From VRUE01 sp963837735 (GTDB lineage: Bacteria > Actinomycetota > Thermoleophilia > Solirubrobacterales > 70-9): DNA of 64,000 bases. Position 1 is the stretch's first letter. Every line of letters starts with the position of its first letter. The stretch covers positions 1-64,000 of the forward strand of contig CAWIOM010000009.1 in NCBI GenBank assembly GCA_963837735.1, written 5' to 3'. Made by a program: the position numbers and the translations under genes. Positions 56,775 to 64,000 of the stretch are shown here, piece after piece. The notes below the pieces were generated by a model. The model saw only the letters and a program-made list of their open reading frames with translations. It was not told the origin of the DNA and did not search any database.

Positions 56775-58310
56775 CTAAAGGCGATCTAAAACGGCAGACG
56801 CATCGCCGACCTGCCGGCTCAGCGGCAGACGGACCCGGAACAGGGCGCCGCCGGCACTGGATTCCGCCGCCTCCGCGGCGCCGCCGTGCGAGGAGGCGAC
56901 CGCCGAGACGATCGCCAGGCCGAGGCCGCTGCCCGGCCCGGTGGCGGTGTCGGCGGGACCTTCCCCGTGCACGAAGCGGTCGAAGATCTGGGCGCGGAGC
57001 GGAGCGGGGACGCCCGGCCCGTCGTCGGCGACCTCGACCACGGCCTGCCCGTCCTCGGCGCGGAGGCGGAGCTCGACGGTTGTCGTCGGCGGGGTGTGGC
57101 GGGCGGCGTTGTCGAGCAGGTTGAGAATCATCCGGTGCAGCTCGTCCGGGTTGCCCTGCAGCCAGAGTGCGCGCTCGTTCTCGACCAGCAGCTCGCGATC
57201 GCCCATCAGCGGCGCCGCCTCGACCGCGGCGTTGCCGGCGACCTCGGCGAGGTCGCAGCGCCGGTGGGCGCCGACCTTGCCGGCGTCGGCGCGGGCCAGG
57301 AGGAGGAGGTCGGCCACGAGCCGGGTCATCCGCTGGGAGGAGCGCAGCGCCGAGTCGATCATCGCCTGCTCGTCGTCGCGACCGGGCTCGCGCAGTGAGG
57401 CCTGCAGGAGCTCGAGGTTCGCAAGGATGCTGGTCAGCGGGGTGCGCAGCTCGTGGGAGGCGTCGGCGACGAACTCGCGCTGCTTCTTCATCGCCGCCTC
57501 GCGCTCGGCCCGAGCGGCGTCGAGCGAGCGCAGCATCTGCTCGAGGGTGCGGGCGAGCTCGCCGACCTCGTCGTCGATCTTCGGCTCCGGCATGTGGCGC
57601 GAGGGGTCGCCGGTCTCGGCGATCTTGCGGGCGCTGGCCGTCAGCGACGACACCGGCCGCATCGCCCGGCCGGCGATCGCCAGGCCGGCGAGGCTCGCCA
57701 GCAGCGTGCCCCCGAAGACCCCGGCGGCGATGAACAGCCAGAGCCGGCTGACGGTCGAGTCGACGTGCTCGAGGCTGCGGCCGTACTGGACGTAGCCGGT
57801 CGCCGCACCGCCTTCGTTGCGGACTTCGGCGGTCGCCACCCGGTCGCTTTCGAAGGTCGAGAGGCCGGGGACGACCGGGCCGAGGTCGCCGTTGCGGGAG
57901 CTGTGCTTGATCAGGTTGCCGTTGAGGTCGTAGATCCGCGTGGTGGCCTGGTCGGGGCGGACGAAATCGTCGAGGCTGGGGCTCTGGACGACGGTGCCGA
58001 TCGGGGTGTAGACGATGCGGATTTCCGCGGCCAGCGTCTGCGCCGCCCCCCGCACCTCGCTGTTGAAGTCGGCGCGGATCCGGTTGGTTGCGACTTTGCC
58101 GATCACGGCGCCGAAGGCGAGCAGGATGATCAGCGTCAGAGACGCCGAGGCGGCGGCGATTCGCCAACGGACGGGCCAGTTGCGCGGCCGCAGGCGCCTG
58201 CCGCGATGTGGCGGCTTCAGATCACCGCCAGACGGTGTCCTCGGTCGGCCGAATAGCGCTGCTATTCGGCCTCCCTGCGTCCTTGTCTGCCGGCGCCTGA
58301 AACTCGTCAC
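56775..58310 (-). CDS. Sensor histidine kinase
   Basis: 511 residues. Two transmembrane helices (about 50-70 and 185-205) flank an extracytoplasmic sensor; HAMP domain around 208-262; H box VADASHELRTPLTSIL (phospho-His near 286); N box MILNLLDNAARH; G boxes VADDGPGVP and GSGLGLAIVSAV. Operonic with the upstream response regulator. The first 45 residues are basic and include a perfect inverted repeat in DNA, so the true start may lie further downstream. Signal unknown. Confidence 0.88.
   Translation of the reverse strand: MTSFRRRQTRTQGGRIAALFGRPRTPSGGDLKPPHRGRRLRPRNWPVRWRIAAASASLTLIILLAFGAVIGKVATNRIRADFNSEVRGAAQTLAAEIRIVYTPIGTVVQSPSLDDFVRPDQATTRIYDLNGNLIKHSSRNGDLGPVVPGLSTFESDRVATAEVRNEGGAATGYVQYGRSLEHVDSTVSRLWLFIAAGVFGGTLLASLAGLAIAGRAMRPVSSLTASARKIAETGDPSRHMPEPKIDDEVGELARTLEQMLRSLDAARAEREAAMKKQREFVADASHELRTPLTSILANLELLQASLREPGRDDEQAMIDSALRSSQRMTRLVADLLLLARADAGKVGAHRRCDLAEVAGNAAVEAAPLMGDRELLVENERALWLQGNPDELHRMILNLLDNAARHTPPTTTVELRLRAEDGQAVVEVADDGPGVPAPLRAQIFDRFVHGEGPADTATGPGSGLGLAIVSAVASSHGGAAEAAESSAGGALFRVRLPLSRQVGDASAVLDRL
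58247..58271. repeat. Perfect inverted repeat at the regulator-kinase junction
   Basis: GGCCGAATAGC and GCTATTCGGCC, 11-base arms with a 3-base loop, lying in the first codons of the annotated kinase frame, 50-75 bases after the regulator stop. May attenuate kinase expression or mark a later kinase start. Confidence 0.55.
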
Positions 58311-58320
58311 ATCGCGGCCG

Positions 58321-59019
58321 TCAGTCCCGGATCACGTAGCCGGCGCCGCGTTTGGTGTGCAGCAGCCGCGACTCGCCGCCCGCCTCGAGCTTGCGGCGCA
58401 GGTTGGATACGAAGACGTCGATCGTGTTCGTCGCTGCGGTCGGGTCGTATCCCCACACCTCGTCGAGCAGGCGCTCGCGCGAGACCACCAGGCGGTCGTT
58501 CCGCATCAGGAACTCGAGCAGCTCGAACTCGCGGTTGGTGAGCTCGATCTCGCGCTCGCCGCGGTGCACCTCGCGGGTGTCCGGGTTGAGGGAGAGGTCG
58601 CCGACCTCCAGCGACGCGGCGCCGCGCGGCGGGCGCCTGCGCAGCAGGGCGCGGATCCGGGCGAGCAGCTCGCGCCGCTCGAAGGGCTTGACAAGGTAAT
58701 CGTCGGCGCCGCTGTCGAGGCCGTCGACCCGGTCCTCGGTTTCGGATCGCGCGGTCAGCATCAGGATCGGCACGTCGCTGTCGGCCCGCAGCCGGCGGCA
58801 GACCTCGATCCCGTCGAGGCGTGGGAGGCCGAGGTCGAGGACGACGAGGTCGGGGACGAACCCGGCGGCGGCGTCGAGCGCGTCTATGCCGTCGGCCGAG
58901 GTGCGGACTTCGTAGCCCTCGTTGCGCAGGGAGCGGCGCAGGACGTCGGCGATCTCGGCGTCGTCCTCGACCAGGAGGACCCTGCCTCCGGGTGCGTCGA
59001 TGTCGGCGACATGTTGCAT
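58321..59019 (-). CDS. OmpR/PhoB-family response regulator
   Basis: 232 residues. Receiver: LLVEDDAEIADVL, phospho-acceptor Asp in LVVLDLGLPRLDG, Thr in LMLTAR and Lys in YLVKPFERRELLARI. Winged-helix effector: ELTNREFELLEFLMRN, DEVWGYDPTAATNTIDVFVSNLRRKL, LLHTKRGAGYVI. Resembles MprA/TcrA types. First gene of the minus-strand pair; a TAACAT box lies shortly upstream. Confidence 0.93.
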   Translation of the reverse strand: MQHVADIDAPGGRVLLVEDDAEIADVLRRSLRNEGYEVRTSADGIDALDAAAGFVPDLVVLDLGLPRLDGIEVCRRLRADSDVPILMLTARSETEDRVDGLDSGADDYLVKPFERRELLARIRALLRRRPPRGAASLEVGDLSLNPDTREVHRGEREIELTNREFELLEFLMRNDRLVVSRERLLDEVWGYDPTAATNTIDVFVSNLRRKLEAGGESRLLHTKRGAGYVIRD

Positions 59020-59090
59020 CCAATGCGATGTTAGCCGCGCCGATTTGCCGAAGGCCCTGCTTTTAGGGCGAATTTACCCCCGGACCGACT

Positions 59091-59139
59091 CGCGAGAGCG
59101 CAGTTGTTCCCGCATACCGGGCACAACTGCGCTCTCGCG
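59091..59139. repeat. Long near-perfect hairpin between response regulator and ftsK
   Basis: 17-base perfect arms CGCGAGAGCGCAGTTGT (59091-59107) and their complement (59123-59139), with an inner CCCG/CGGG extension around a CATAC loop. In the 163-base divergent gap between the regulator and ftsK. Not followed by T-runs, and no gene reads through it. Confidence 0.75.
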
Positions 59140-59182
59140 GTTGGGCGCAGGGGTCGCGCCTCCGGCGTCGAAGCGGTCGCCA

Positions 59183-61320
59183 ATGTTCGTGCGTAAGAAG
59201 CGCGGGGCCAAGCGCGGCCCAGAGCCAAAAAGCCGAAAGGCCGCAAATCGGCGCGGCCGCACCTGCCCCGGAGCCTGGAGCAGCGCCACCTGGACCTGAT
59301 CGGGCTGGGGCTGATCGCCGTGGGCGCGTACCTGGTCTTCGTGCTCTTCTTCGGTTGGGAGGGCGGCAAGGTCGGCTACGGGATCGAAACCGGGCTCGAG
59401 TACCTGGTCGGCGCCGTGGGAGCGCGGATCGCGACCGTCCTGATCCTCGTCACCGGCGGCGTTCTCGTCACCGGCGCCTCGATTTCCTCGATCTTTCGGG
59501 GCCTCGGCGGCGGCGCGCGCCGCGTCCTCCGCGGCGGCCGCGGGGTGGCCGAGACGGCGATCCTCAATCGCGAGGAACGGCGCCAGGACAAGACGAAGTC
59601 GGACCTCGAGACCCGCGCCGGCGTCACCGACGTGATGAGCGACTACCCCGATGAGGAGGAGTTCGAGCCGACGGTCGCGCTCTCCGAGGAGTCCGAGGTG
59701 GAGCTCGAGGATCCCCAGACGGAGGAGTTCCAGGAGCTCGAGGAGGCCGAGGCACCGGAGCCGCAAGAGGAGCCGGAGGCCGACGTAGAGGCGGTCGCGC
59801 TCACCCCGCAGGGCAACAAGCGGGGCGTGACCGAATCGGAGCAGATCTCCTACCGGCCGCCCCCCGCCAAGGCGCTCGAGAAGGGCAAGGGGGCCGACAG
59901 GGGCCCGGATCCGCGCGATCACGAGATCGTCGGACGAAAACTGGTCGAGACGCTGGGTCACTTCGGCGTCGAGGCGAAGATCGTCGGCATCGTCAGCGGC
60001 CCTCACGTCTCGCGCTACGAGCTGCGCCTGGCGCCGGGCACCAAGGTCAAGAAAGTGACCGAGCTCGGCAACGACCTGGCCTACGCGCTGGCCTCGACCG
60101 ACATCCGCATCCTCGCCCCGATTCCCGGCAAACAGGCGGTCGGGGTGGAGGTCCCCAACACGCGTCGCCGCATCGTCCGCCTCGGCGACATCTACGCCGG
60201 CCGACCGCAGAAGACCTCGCCGCTCGTCGCCTGGCTCGGCAAGGGGATCGACGGCAACGCCGTCTGGACCGACATCTCGAAGATGCCCCACGTGCTGGTC
60301 GCCGGCACGACCGGCTCCGGCAAGTCCGGCTGCGTCAACGCGATCCTCTCCTCGATCCTGATGCAGGCCTCGCCCAACGAGGTGCGCCTCGTCCTCGTCG
60401 ACCCCAAGCAGGTCGAGCTCAACCACTACGAGAACGTCCCGCATCTGCTCACTCCGGTGGTCACCTCGCCGCGCCTCGCCGCCAACGTCCTGGCAAACCT
60501 GATCGGCGAGATGGAGAGCCGCTACGGGATCATGGGCAAGGCGCGCAGCCGCAACCTCGACGAGCTCAACCGCACGCGGGCGAAGGCGGGCGAAGCGCCG
60601 CTGCCGCACATCCTCTGCGTGATCGACGAGCTCGCGGACCTGATGATGGTCGCCCCGGCCGAGGTCGAGGACTCGATCATCCGCCTGGCGCAGAAGTCGC
60701 GGGCGACGGGCATCCACCTGGTGCTGGCGACCCAGCGCCCCTCGACCGACATCATCACCGGCACGATCAAGGTCAACATCCCGGCCCGGATCGCCTTCGC
60801 CGTCTCCTCGCAGACGGACTCGCGGGTGATCCTCGACCAGGGCGGGGCGGAGGCCCTGCTGGGGCAGGGAGACATGCTCTTCCGCGGCGCCGGCACATCG
60901 AAGCTGCAGAGGATCCAGGGAGCCTTCATCACCGAGGAGGAGATCGCCCGGATCACCAAGCACTGGGCCAAGCAGGGCGAGCCCGAGTTCGAGGAGGAGC
61001 TGCTCGAGACCCGCGAGGTCGTCGAGGAGGGCGTCGAAGCGGGAGGCGAGTTCGACCCCGACAGCGACGACCTGCTCGACGACGCGATCCGGATCGTGGT
61101 CGAGACCGAAACCGCCTCCGTCTCGATGATCCAGCGCCGCCTGCGGGTCGGCTACACGCGCGCCGGGCGCCTGATCGACATGCTCGAGCGTCGCGGCGTG
61201 ATCTCCGGCTACGAGGGCTCCAAGCCGCGCCAGGTGCTGATCACCCCAGCCGACCTCTCGCGGGTCCTCTCCGGCGGCGAGGCCGAGCCGGTCGCCGTGG
61301 ACGCTGACGCCGAGGCCTGA
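59183..61320 (+). CDS. ftsK: DNA translocase FtsK/SpoIIIE, frameshift near the start
   Basis: About 712 residues. Lys/Arg-rich head from ATG 59183, one-base shift near 59205, then HLDLIGLGLIAVGAYLVFVLFF and further helices (short 4TM-like region), an acidic linker, and the RecA-like motor: Walker A GTTGSGKSGCVNA, Walker B ILCVIDELADLMM, ATQRPSTDIITGTIK. Gamma domain at the end (SMIQRRLRVGYTRAGRLIDMLE). Pumps chromosome DNA through the septum. GTG 59320 is a usable start if the head is not real. Confidence 0.9.
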
Positions 61321-61339
61321 GCCGTAGCACAATGATCCC

Positions 61340-62080
61340 GTGCAGAACGGGATCGGATCGACGCTCCAGGCGGCGAGAAAGCGCAGCAATATCGAGCTTT
61401 CCGAGGTCGAGGCGGCGACCAAGATCCGGGCCGGGTTCCTGCGCGCGATCGAGGCGGAGGACTGGGATGCGCTGCCGGGCGAGGCCTACGCGCGGGGCTT
61501 CGTCCGCACCTACGCGGCCTTCCTCGGGCTCGACGGCGCGCGGCTGGCGTCCCGGGTCCCGGCCGAGCCCGCACCGCCGATGGCGACCGGCGCCGGGCGG
61601 CGGCGTCCCTCGGCGCGGGCCCGGGCCGCGATTCTCTGCCTTGTCCTCCTCGCCGTGGTCGCGGCGCTCGGGATCGCCTGGCGCGGGGGCGGCAACGGGT
61701 CGCCGGCGCCGTCGTCTCCGGCTCGCCAGGCGGCCGCCGGCCCGCGGCCGCCCACGACCGTGCCCGAGGCCCACCCGGGCCGCTCCGCCGGCGGCGGAGC
61801 GACGGCGGTCAGCCTGAGGACGAGGGCGGAACTGTGGGTCTGCCTGCTCGACGAGCACGGCAAGCCGCTTATCGACGGCGTCGTCCTGCCGGCCGGATCG
61901 GAGGAGGGACCCTTCCGTTCCGGTAGCTTCACGGTCTCCTTCGGCAACGGCGAGGTCGAGATGCGCATCGACGGCAGGGAAGCGGACATTCCGGAAAGCG
62001 CCAGCCCGCTCGGCTACGAGATCGGGAGGGGCGGCGCGCTCGCGGAGCTGGGCGAATCCGAGCGGCCGACCTGCACATGA
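61340..62080 (+). CDS. RodZ-like HTH membrane protein
   Basis: 246 residues from GTG 61340. HTH_25 domain (GSTLQAARKRSNIELSEVEAATKIRAGFLRAIE in parts: LQAARKRSNIELSEVE, FLRAIEAEDWDALPG, YARGFVRTYAAFLGLD), one transmembrane helix (AAILCLVLLAVVAALGIAW), a Pro-rich linker and a C-terminal beta domain like DUF4115. RodZ links MreB to the membrane in rods. Overlaps cinA by four bases. Confidence 0.8.
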   Translation: MQNGIGSTLQAARKRSNIELSEVEAATKIRAGFLRAIEAEDWDALPGEAYARGFVRTYAAFLGLDGARLASRVPAEPAPPMATGAGRRRPSARARAAILCLVLLAVVAALGIAWRGGGNGSPAPSSPARQAAAGPRPPTTVPEAHPGRSAGGGATAVSLRTRAELWVCLLDEHGKPLIDGVVLPAGSEEGPFRSGSFTVSFGNGEVEMRIDGREADIPESASPLGYEIGRGGALAELGESERPTCT

Positions 62081-63363
62081 GCGCCCCGCCGGTGCGGGCC
62101 GGAATCGTCGTCACCGGCACCGAGGTGATCACGGGCCGGATCGCCGACAGGAACGGGCCCTGGATCTCCGAACGGCTGGCCGAGCTCGGCGTCGAGGTCG
62201 CCCACATCCTGATCGTCGCGGACCGGCCCGGCGACCTCGAGGCGGCGCTGCGCTTCCTCGCCGAGGAGGGCATGGACATGACCGTCACCTCCGGCGGGCT
62301 GGGGCCGACGGCCGACGACCTGACGGCCGAGGTCGTCGCCGCCTTCACCGGTCGCGAGCTTGCCCTCGACGAGGAGGTCGAGGCGAAGATCGCCGAGATC
62401 CTGCGCGGCTTCGCGAAGCGCTTCAAGTTCGACGAGGAGGCGGTGATGGCCGCCAATCGCAAGCAGGCGATGGTCCCCGAGGGCGCGACGCCGCTCGACC
62501 CGGTCGGGACCGCCCCGGGCCTCGTCGTCCCCGACGGCGAGCGGGCGATCGTCGTCCTCCCGGGCCCGCCGCGCGAGCTGCAGCCGATGTGGCCGGCGGC
62601 GCTGGAGACGGGCCCCGTGCGCGAGCTGCTGGGGCGGGCGACGCCGCTGCACGGCTACACGCTGCGGATGTTCGGGATCCCCGAGTCGGAGATCGCCAAG
62701 AGCCTGCGGGAGCTGGAGGAGGAGGGCGTGGCTCTGGCCGAGGTGGAGATAACCACCTGCCTGCGGCGGGGGGAGATCGAGATCGACGTCCGTTACCGCG
62801 ACGAGGCCGCGGCGACCGCCGAGGCGGTGCGCGCCGGGCTTGCCGAGCGCCACAGTGCGCAGCTCTTCAGCGAAGACGGGTCGACGATCGACGAACAGGT
62901 GGCGAAGCTGCTCGCCGGGCGCCGTGTCGGCCTCGCCGAGTCCTGCAGCGGCGGGCTGCTGGCGGCGAGGATCACCGACGTCCCCGGCGCCTCGGCGTAT
63001 CTGGCGGGCAGCGTCGTCGCCTACTCGAACGAGGCGAAGGAGGGGCTGCTCGGCGTCGATGCGGGGCTGATCGAGCGCCACGGCGCGGTCTCGCCCGAGG
63101 TCGCGGAGGCGATGGCGGTGGGGGCGCTGGAGCGCTTCGAGGCCGACGTCGCGGTCTCGGTCACCGGGATCGCAGGGCCCGACGGCGGCAGCGAGGAGAA
63201 GCCGGTCGGCTACGTCTGCTTCAACGCCCGGCTCGCCGACGGCACCGCGATCGCCCGCGAGCCGGTGATCCCGGGCGGGCGGGCCGACATCCGCGAACGC
63301 TCGGCGCTGGTCGGCCTGCACCTGCTGCGGATGCTGCTGGGCGGCGTCGAGCCTCCTCTGTAG
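62077..63363 (+). CDS. cinA: CinA competence/damage-inducible protein
   Basis: 428 residues. N-terminal MoaB-like domain (VVTGTEVITGRIADRNGPWI, TSGGLGPTADDLTAEVVA) and C-terminal nicotinamide-nucleotide amidase domain (GLAESCSGGLLAARITDVPGAS, GSVVAYSNEAKEGLLGV, VSVTGIAGPDGGSEEKPVG). The Ser-Tyr/Lys pocket is present. Usually near recA; recA/recX may lie beyond the window. Confidence 0.92.
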   Translation: MSAPPVRAGIVVTGTEVITGRIADRNGPWISERLAELGVEVAHILIVADRPGDLEAALRFLAEEGMDMTVTSGGLGPTADDLTAEVVAAFTGRELALDEEVEAKIAEILRGFAKRFKFDEEAVMAANRKQAMVPEGATPLDPVGTAPGLVVPDGERAIVVLPGPPRELQPMWPAALETGPVRELLGRATPLHGYTLRMFGIPESEIAKSLRELEEEGVALAEVEITTCLRRGEIEIDVRYRDEAAATAEAVRAGLAERHSAQLFSEDGSTIDEQVAKLLAGRRVGLAESCSGGLLAARITDVPGASAYLAGSVVAYSNEAKEGLLGVDAGLIERHGAVSPEVAEAMAVGALERFEADVAVSVTGIAGPDGGSEEKPVGYVCFNARLADGTAIAREPVIPGGRADIRERSALVGLHLLRMLLGGVEPPL

Positions 63364-63430
63364 GGGCCCGGTCACGAACTTCTTGCACTGCGGCGTTGTT
63401 CCGCGCGTTTGCGGGCCGTAGCTTGGGGGC

Positions 63431-64000
63431 ATGGCGAAGGAGCGACCGAAGAGCCCGCGGGCGCGACTGTTCGTGGCCCTCGACCTACCCGATTCGGCGA
63501 GGGCGGCAATCGAAGCCTGGGGGAAGGGCGCTCTCGGCGACCCGGCCCTGAGGCGACTGCCGGCAGAGTCGCTCCACATCACCCTCGCCTTCCTCGGCTT
63601 CAGGCCGGAGAAGGAGATCGGTCGCATCGCCGAGGTCGTCGAGGGCCTGCAGGGCCCGGCGCCGCGGATCCGGCTGCGCGACCCGGTGCCGCGCCCCGAG
63701 CGCGGCAAGCCGCGACTGTTTGCGCTGCCGGTCGAGTCGCCCGGGGCCGTCTCGCTGCAGGCGGTGCTGGTGGAGAGGTTGGTCGCCGGGCGGCTCCACG
63801 AGCCGGAGGGGAGGCCCTACTGGCCCCACCTGACGGTCGCCCGCGTGCGGCCCGAGGGCAGGGGCTCGAAGCGCCCGATGCGAGTCGCCGAGCCCCCCGG
63901 GACGCTGCCGGAGGCGGTCGGGCGAACGCGCGTTCGTGCCGTCCGAGTGGCGCTCTACCGTTCCGAACTCAAGCCACAGGGTGCGAAGTACACCCCGCTG
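63431..64000 (+). CDS. thpR: RNA 2',3'-cyclic phosphodiesterase (2'-5' RNA ligase family), 3' partial
   Basis: 190 codons from ATG 63431 to the window end, no stop reached. RLFVALDLPDSARAAIEAW start, first HxT motif SLHITLAFLGF, second HxT motif PHLTVARV, and the end VALYRSELKPQGAKYTPL are the ThpR pattern, so only one or two residues are probably missing. Acts on RNA 2',3'-cyclic phosphate ends. Next to cinA as in many actinobacteria. Confidence 0.88.
   Translation, partial: MAKERPKSPRARLFVALDLPDSARAAIEAWGKGALGDPALRRLPAESLHITLAFLGFRPEKEIGRIAEVVEGLQGPAPRIRLRDPVPRPERGKPRLFALPVESPGAVSLQAVLVERLVAGRLHEPEGRPYWPHLTVARVRPEGRGSKRPMRVAEPPGTLPEAVGRTRVRAVRVALYRSELKPQGAKYTPL

Overview
High-GC, gene-dense bacterial DNA. 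An actinobacterial integration host factor (mIHF), an AhpE-type peroxiredoxin, a PyrR-controlled pyr operon and several leaderless-looking promoters point to Actinomycetota. Secreted proteins with pseudo-repeats of the NSVG..QL..NSV..AKV type suggest class Thermoleophilia (Solirubrobacterales-like); the class is inference, the phylum is well supported.

Layout. 1-3.85 kb (minus): remains of a surface polysaccharide locus (two flippases, a pyruvyl transferase, a glycosyltransferase). 3.9-9 kb: O-antigen ligase-like membrane protein, a small LPFTG-anchored protein, a Cys-rich repeat protein, a diacylglycerol kinase-like enzyme and a secreted protein. 9.06-15.55 kb: a dense toxin-antitoxin island (four VapC-type modules, MazEF, a Phd antitoxin with a toxin stump, AbiE with a gutted toxin, further fragments) enclosing one collagen-like gene. 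15.5-20.1 kb (minus): beta-lactamase-fold hydrolase, phosphomannomutase, HIT protein, a secreted GYWKNH protein, CorA. 20.2-21.9 kb: SAM-I riboswitch and terminator, then a threonine-synthase-like PLP enzyme translationally coupled to a MoaD/ThiS-like sulfur carrier. 22-29.8 kb: CDP-glucose-type sugar genes, secreted protein, SRAP protein, MFS transporter fused to a cyclic-nucleotide-binding domain, tRNA-Arg, RNase Z, alpha/beta hydrolase. 29.86-38.75 kb: pyrimidine operon pyrR-pyrB-pyrC-carA-carB-pyrK-pyrD with a PyrR-binding leader. 38.8-49.8 kb: mihF-gmk-rpoZ-coaBC, then rimP-nusA-infB-rbfA-nrnA-truB-ribF-rpsO and two redox proteins. 49.9-56.7 kb: pnp, M16 peptidase, dapB, dapA, RNase J. 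56.7-59 kb (minus): two-component system. 59.2-64 kb: ftsK, rodZ-like gene, cinA and a thpR gene cut by the window end.

Many genes, including essential ones (carB, pyrC, dapB, rnj, ftsK, nrnA), are interrupted by single-base frameshifts whose downstream frame restores a normal protein. About 22 such sites suggest indel errors in a draft assembly rather than gene loss; an apparent NrnA-TruB fusion is one product of this. By contrast the losses in the toxin-antitoxin island (internal deletions, stumps, copied fragments) cannot be single-base errors and look like real recombination.

The most interesting system is the SAM riboswitch/PLP enzyme/sulfur-carrier unit, which may be a protein-thiocarboxylate route to homocysteine mislabelled as threonine synthase. 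Next are the toxin-antitoxin graveyard, a hairpin masking the carA start, a RimP lacking its C-terminal domain, and two long inverted repeats.
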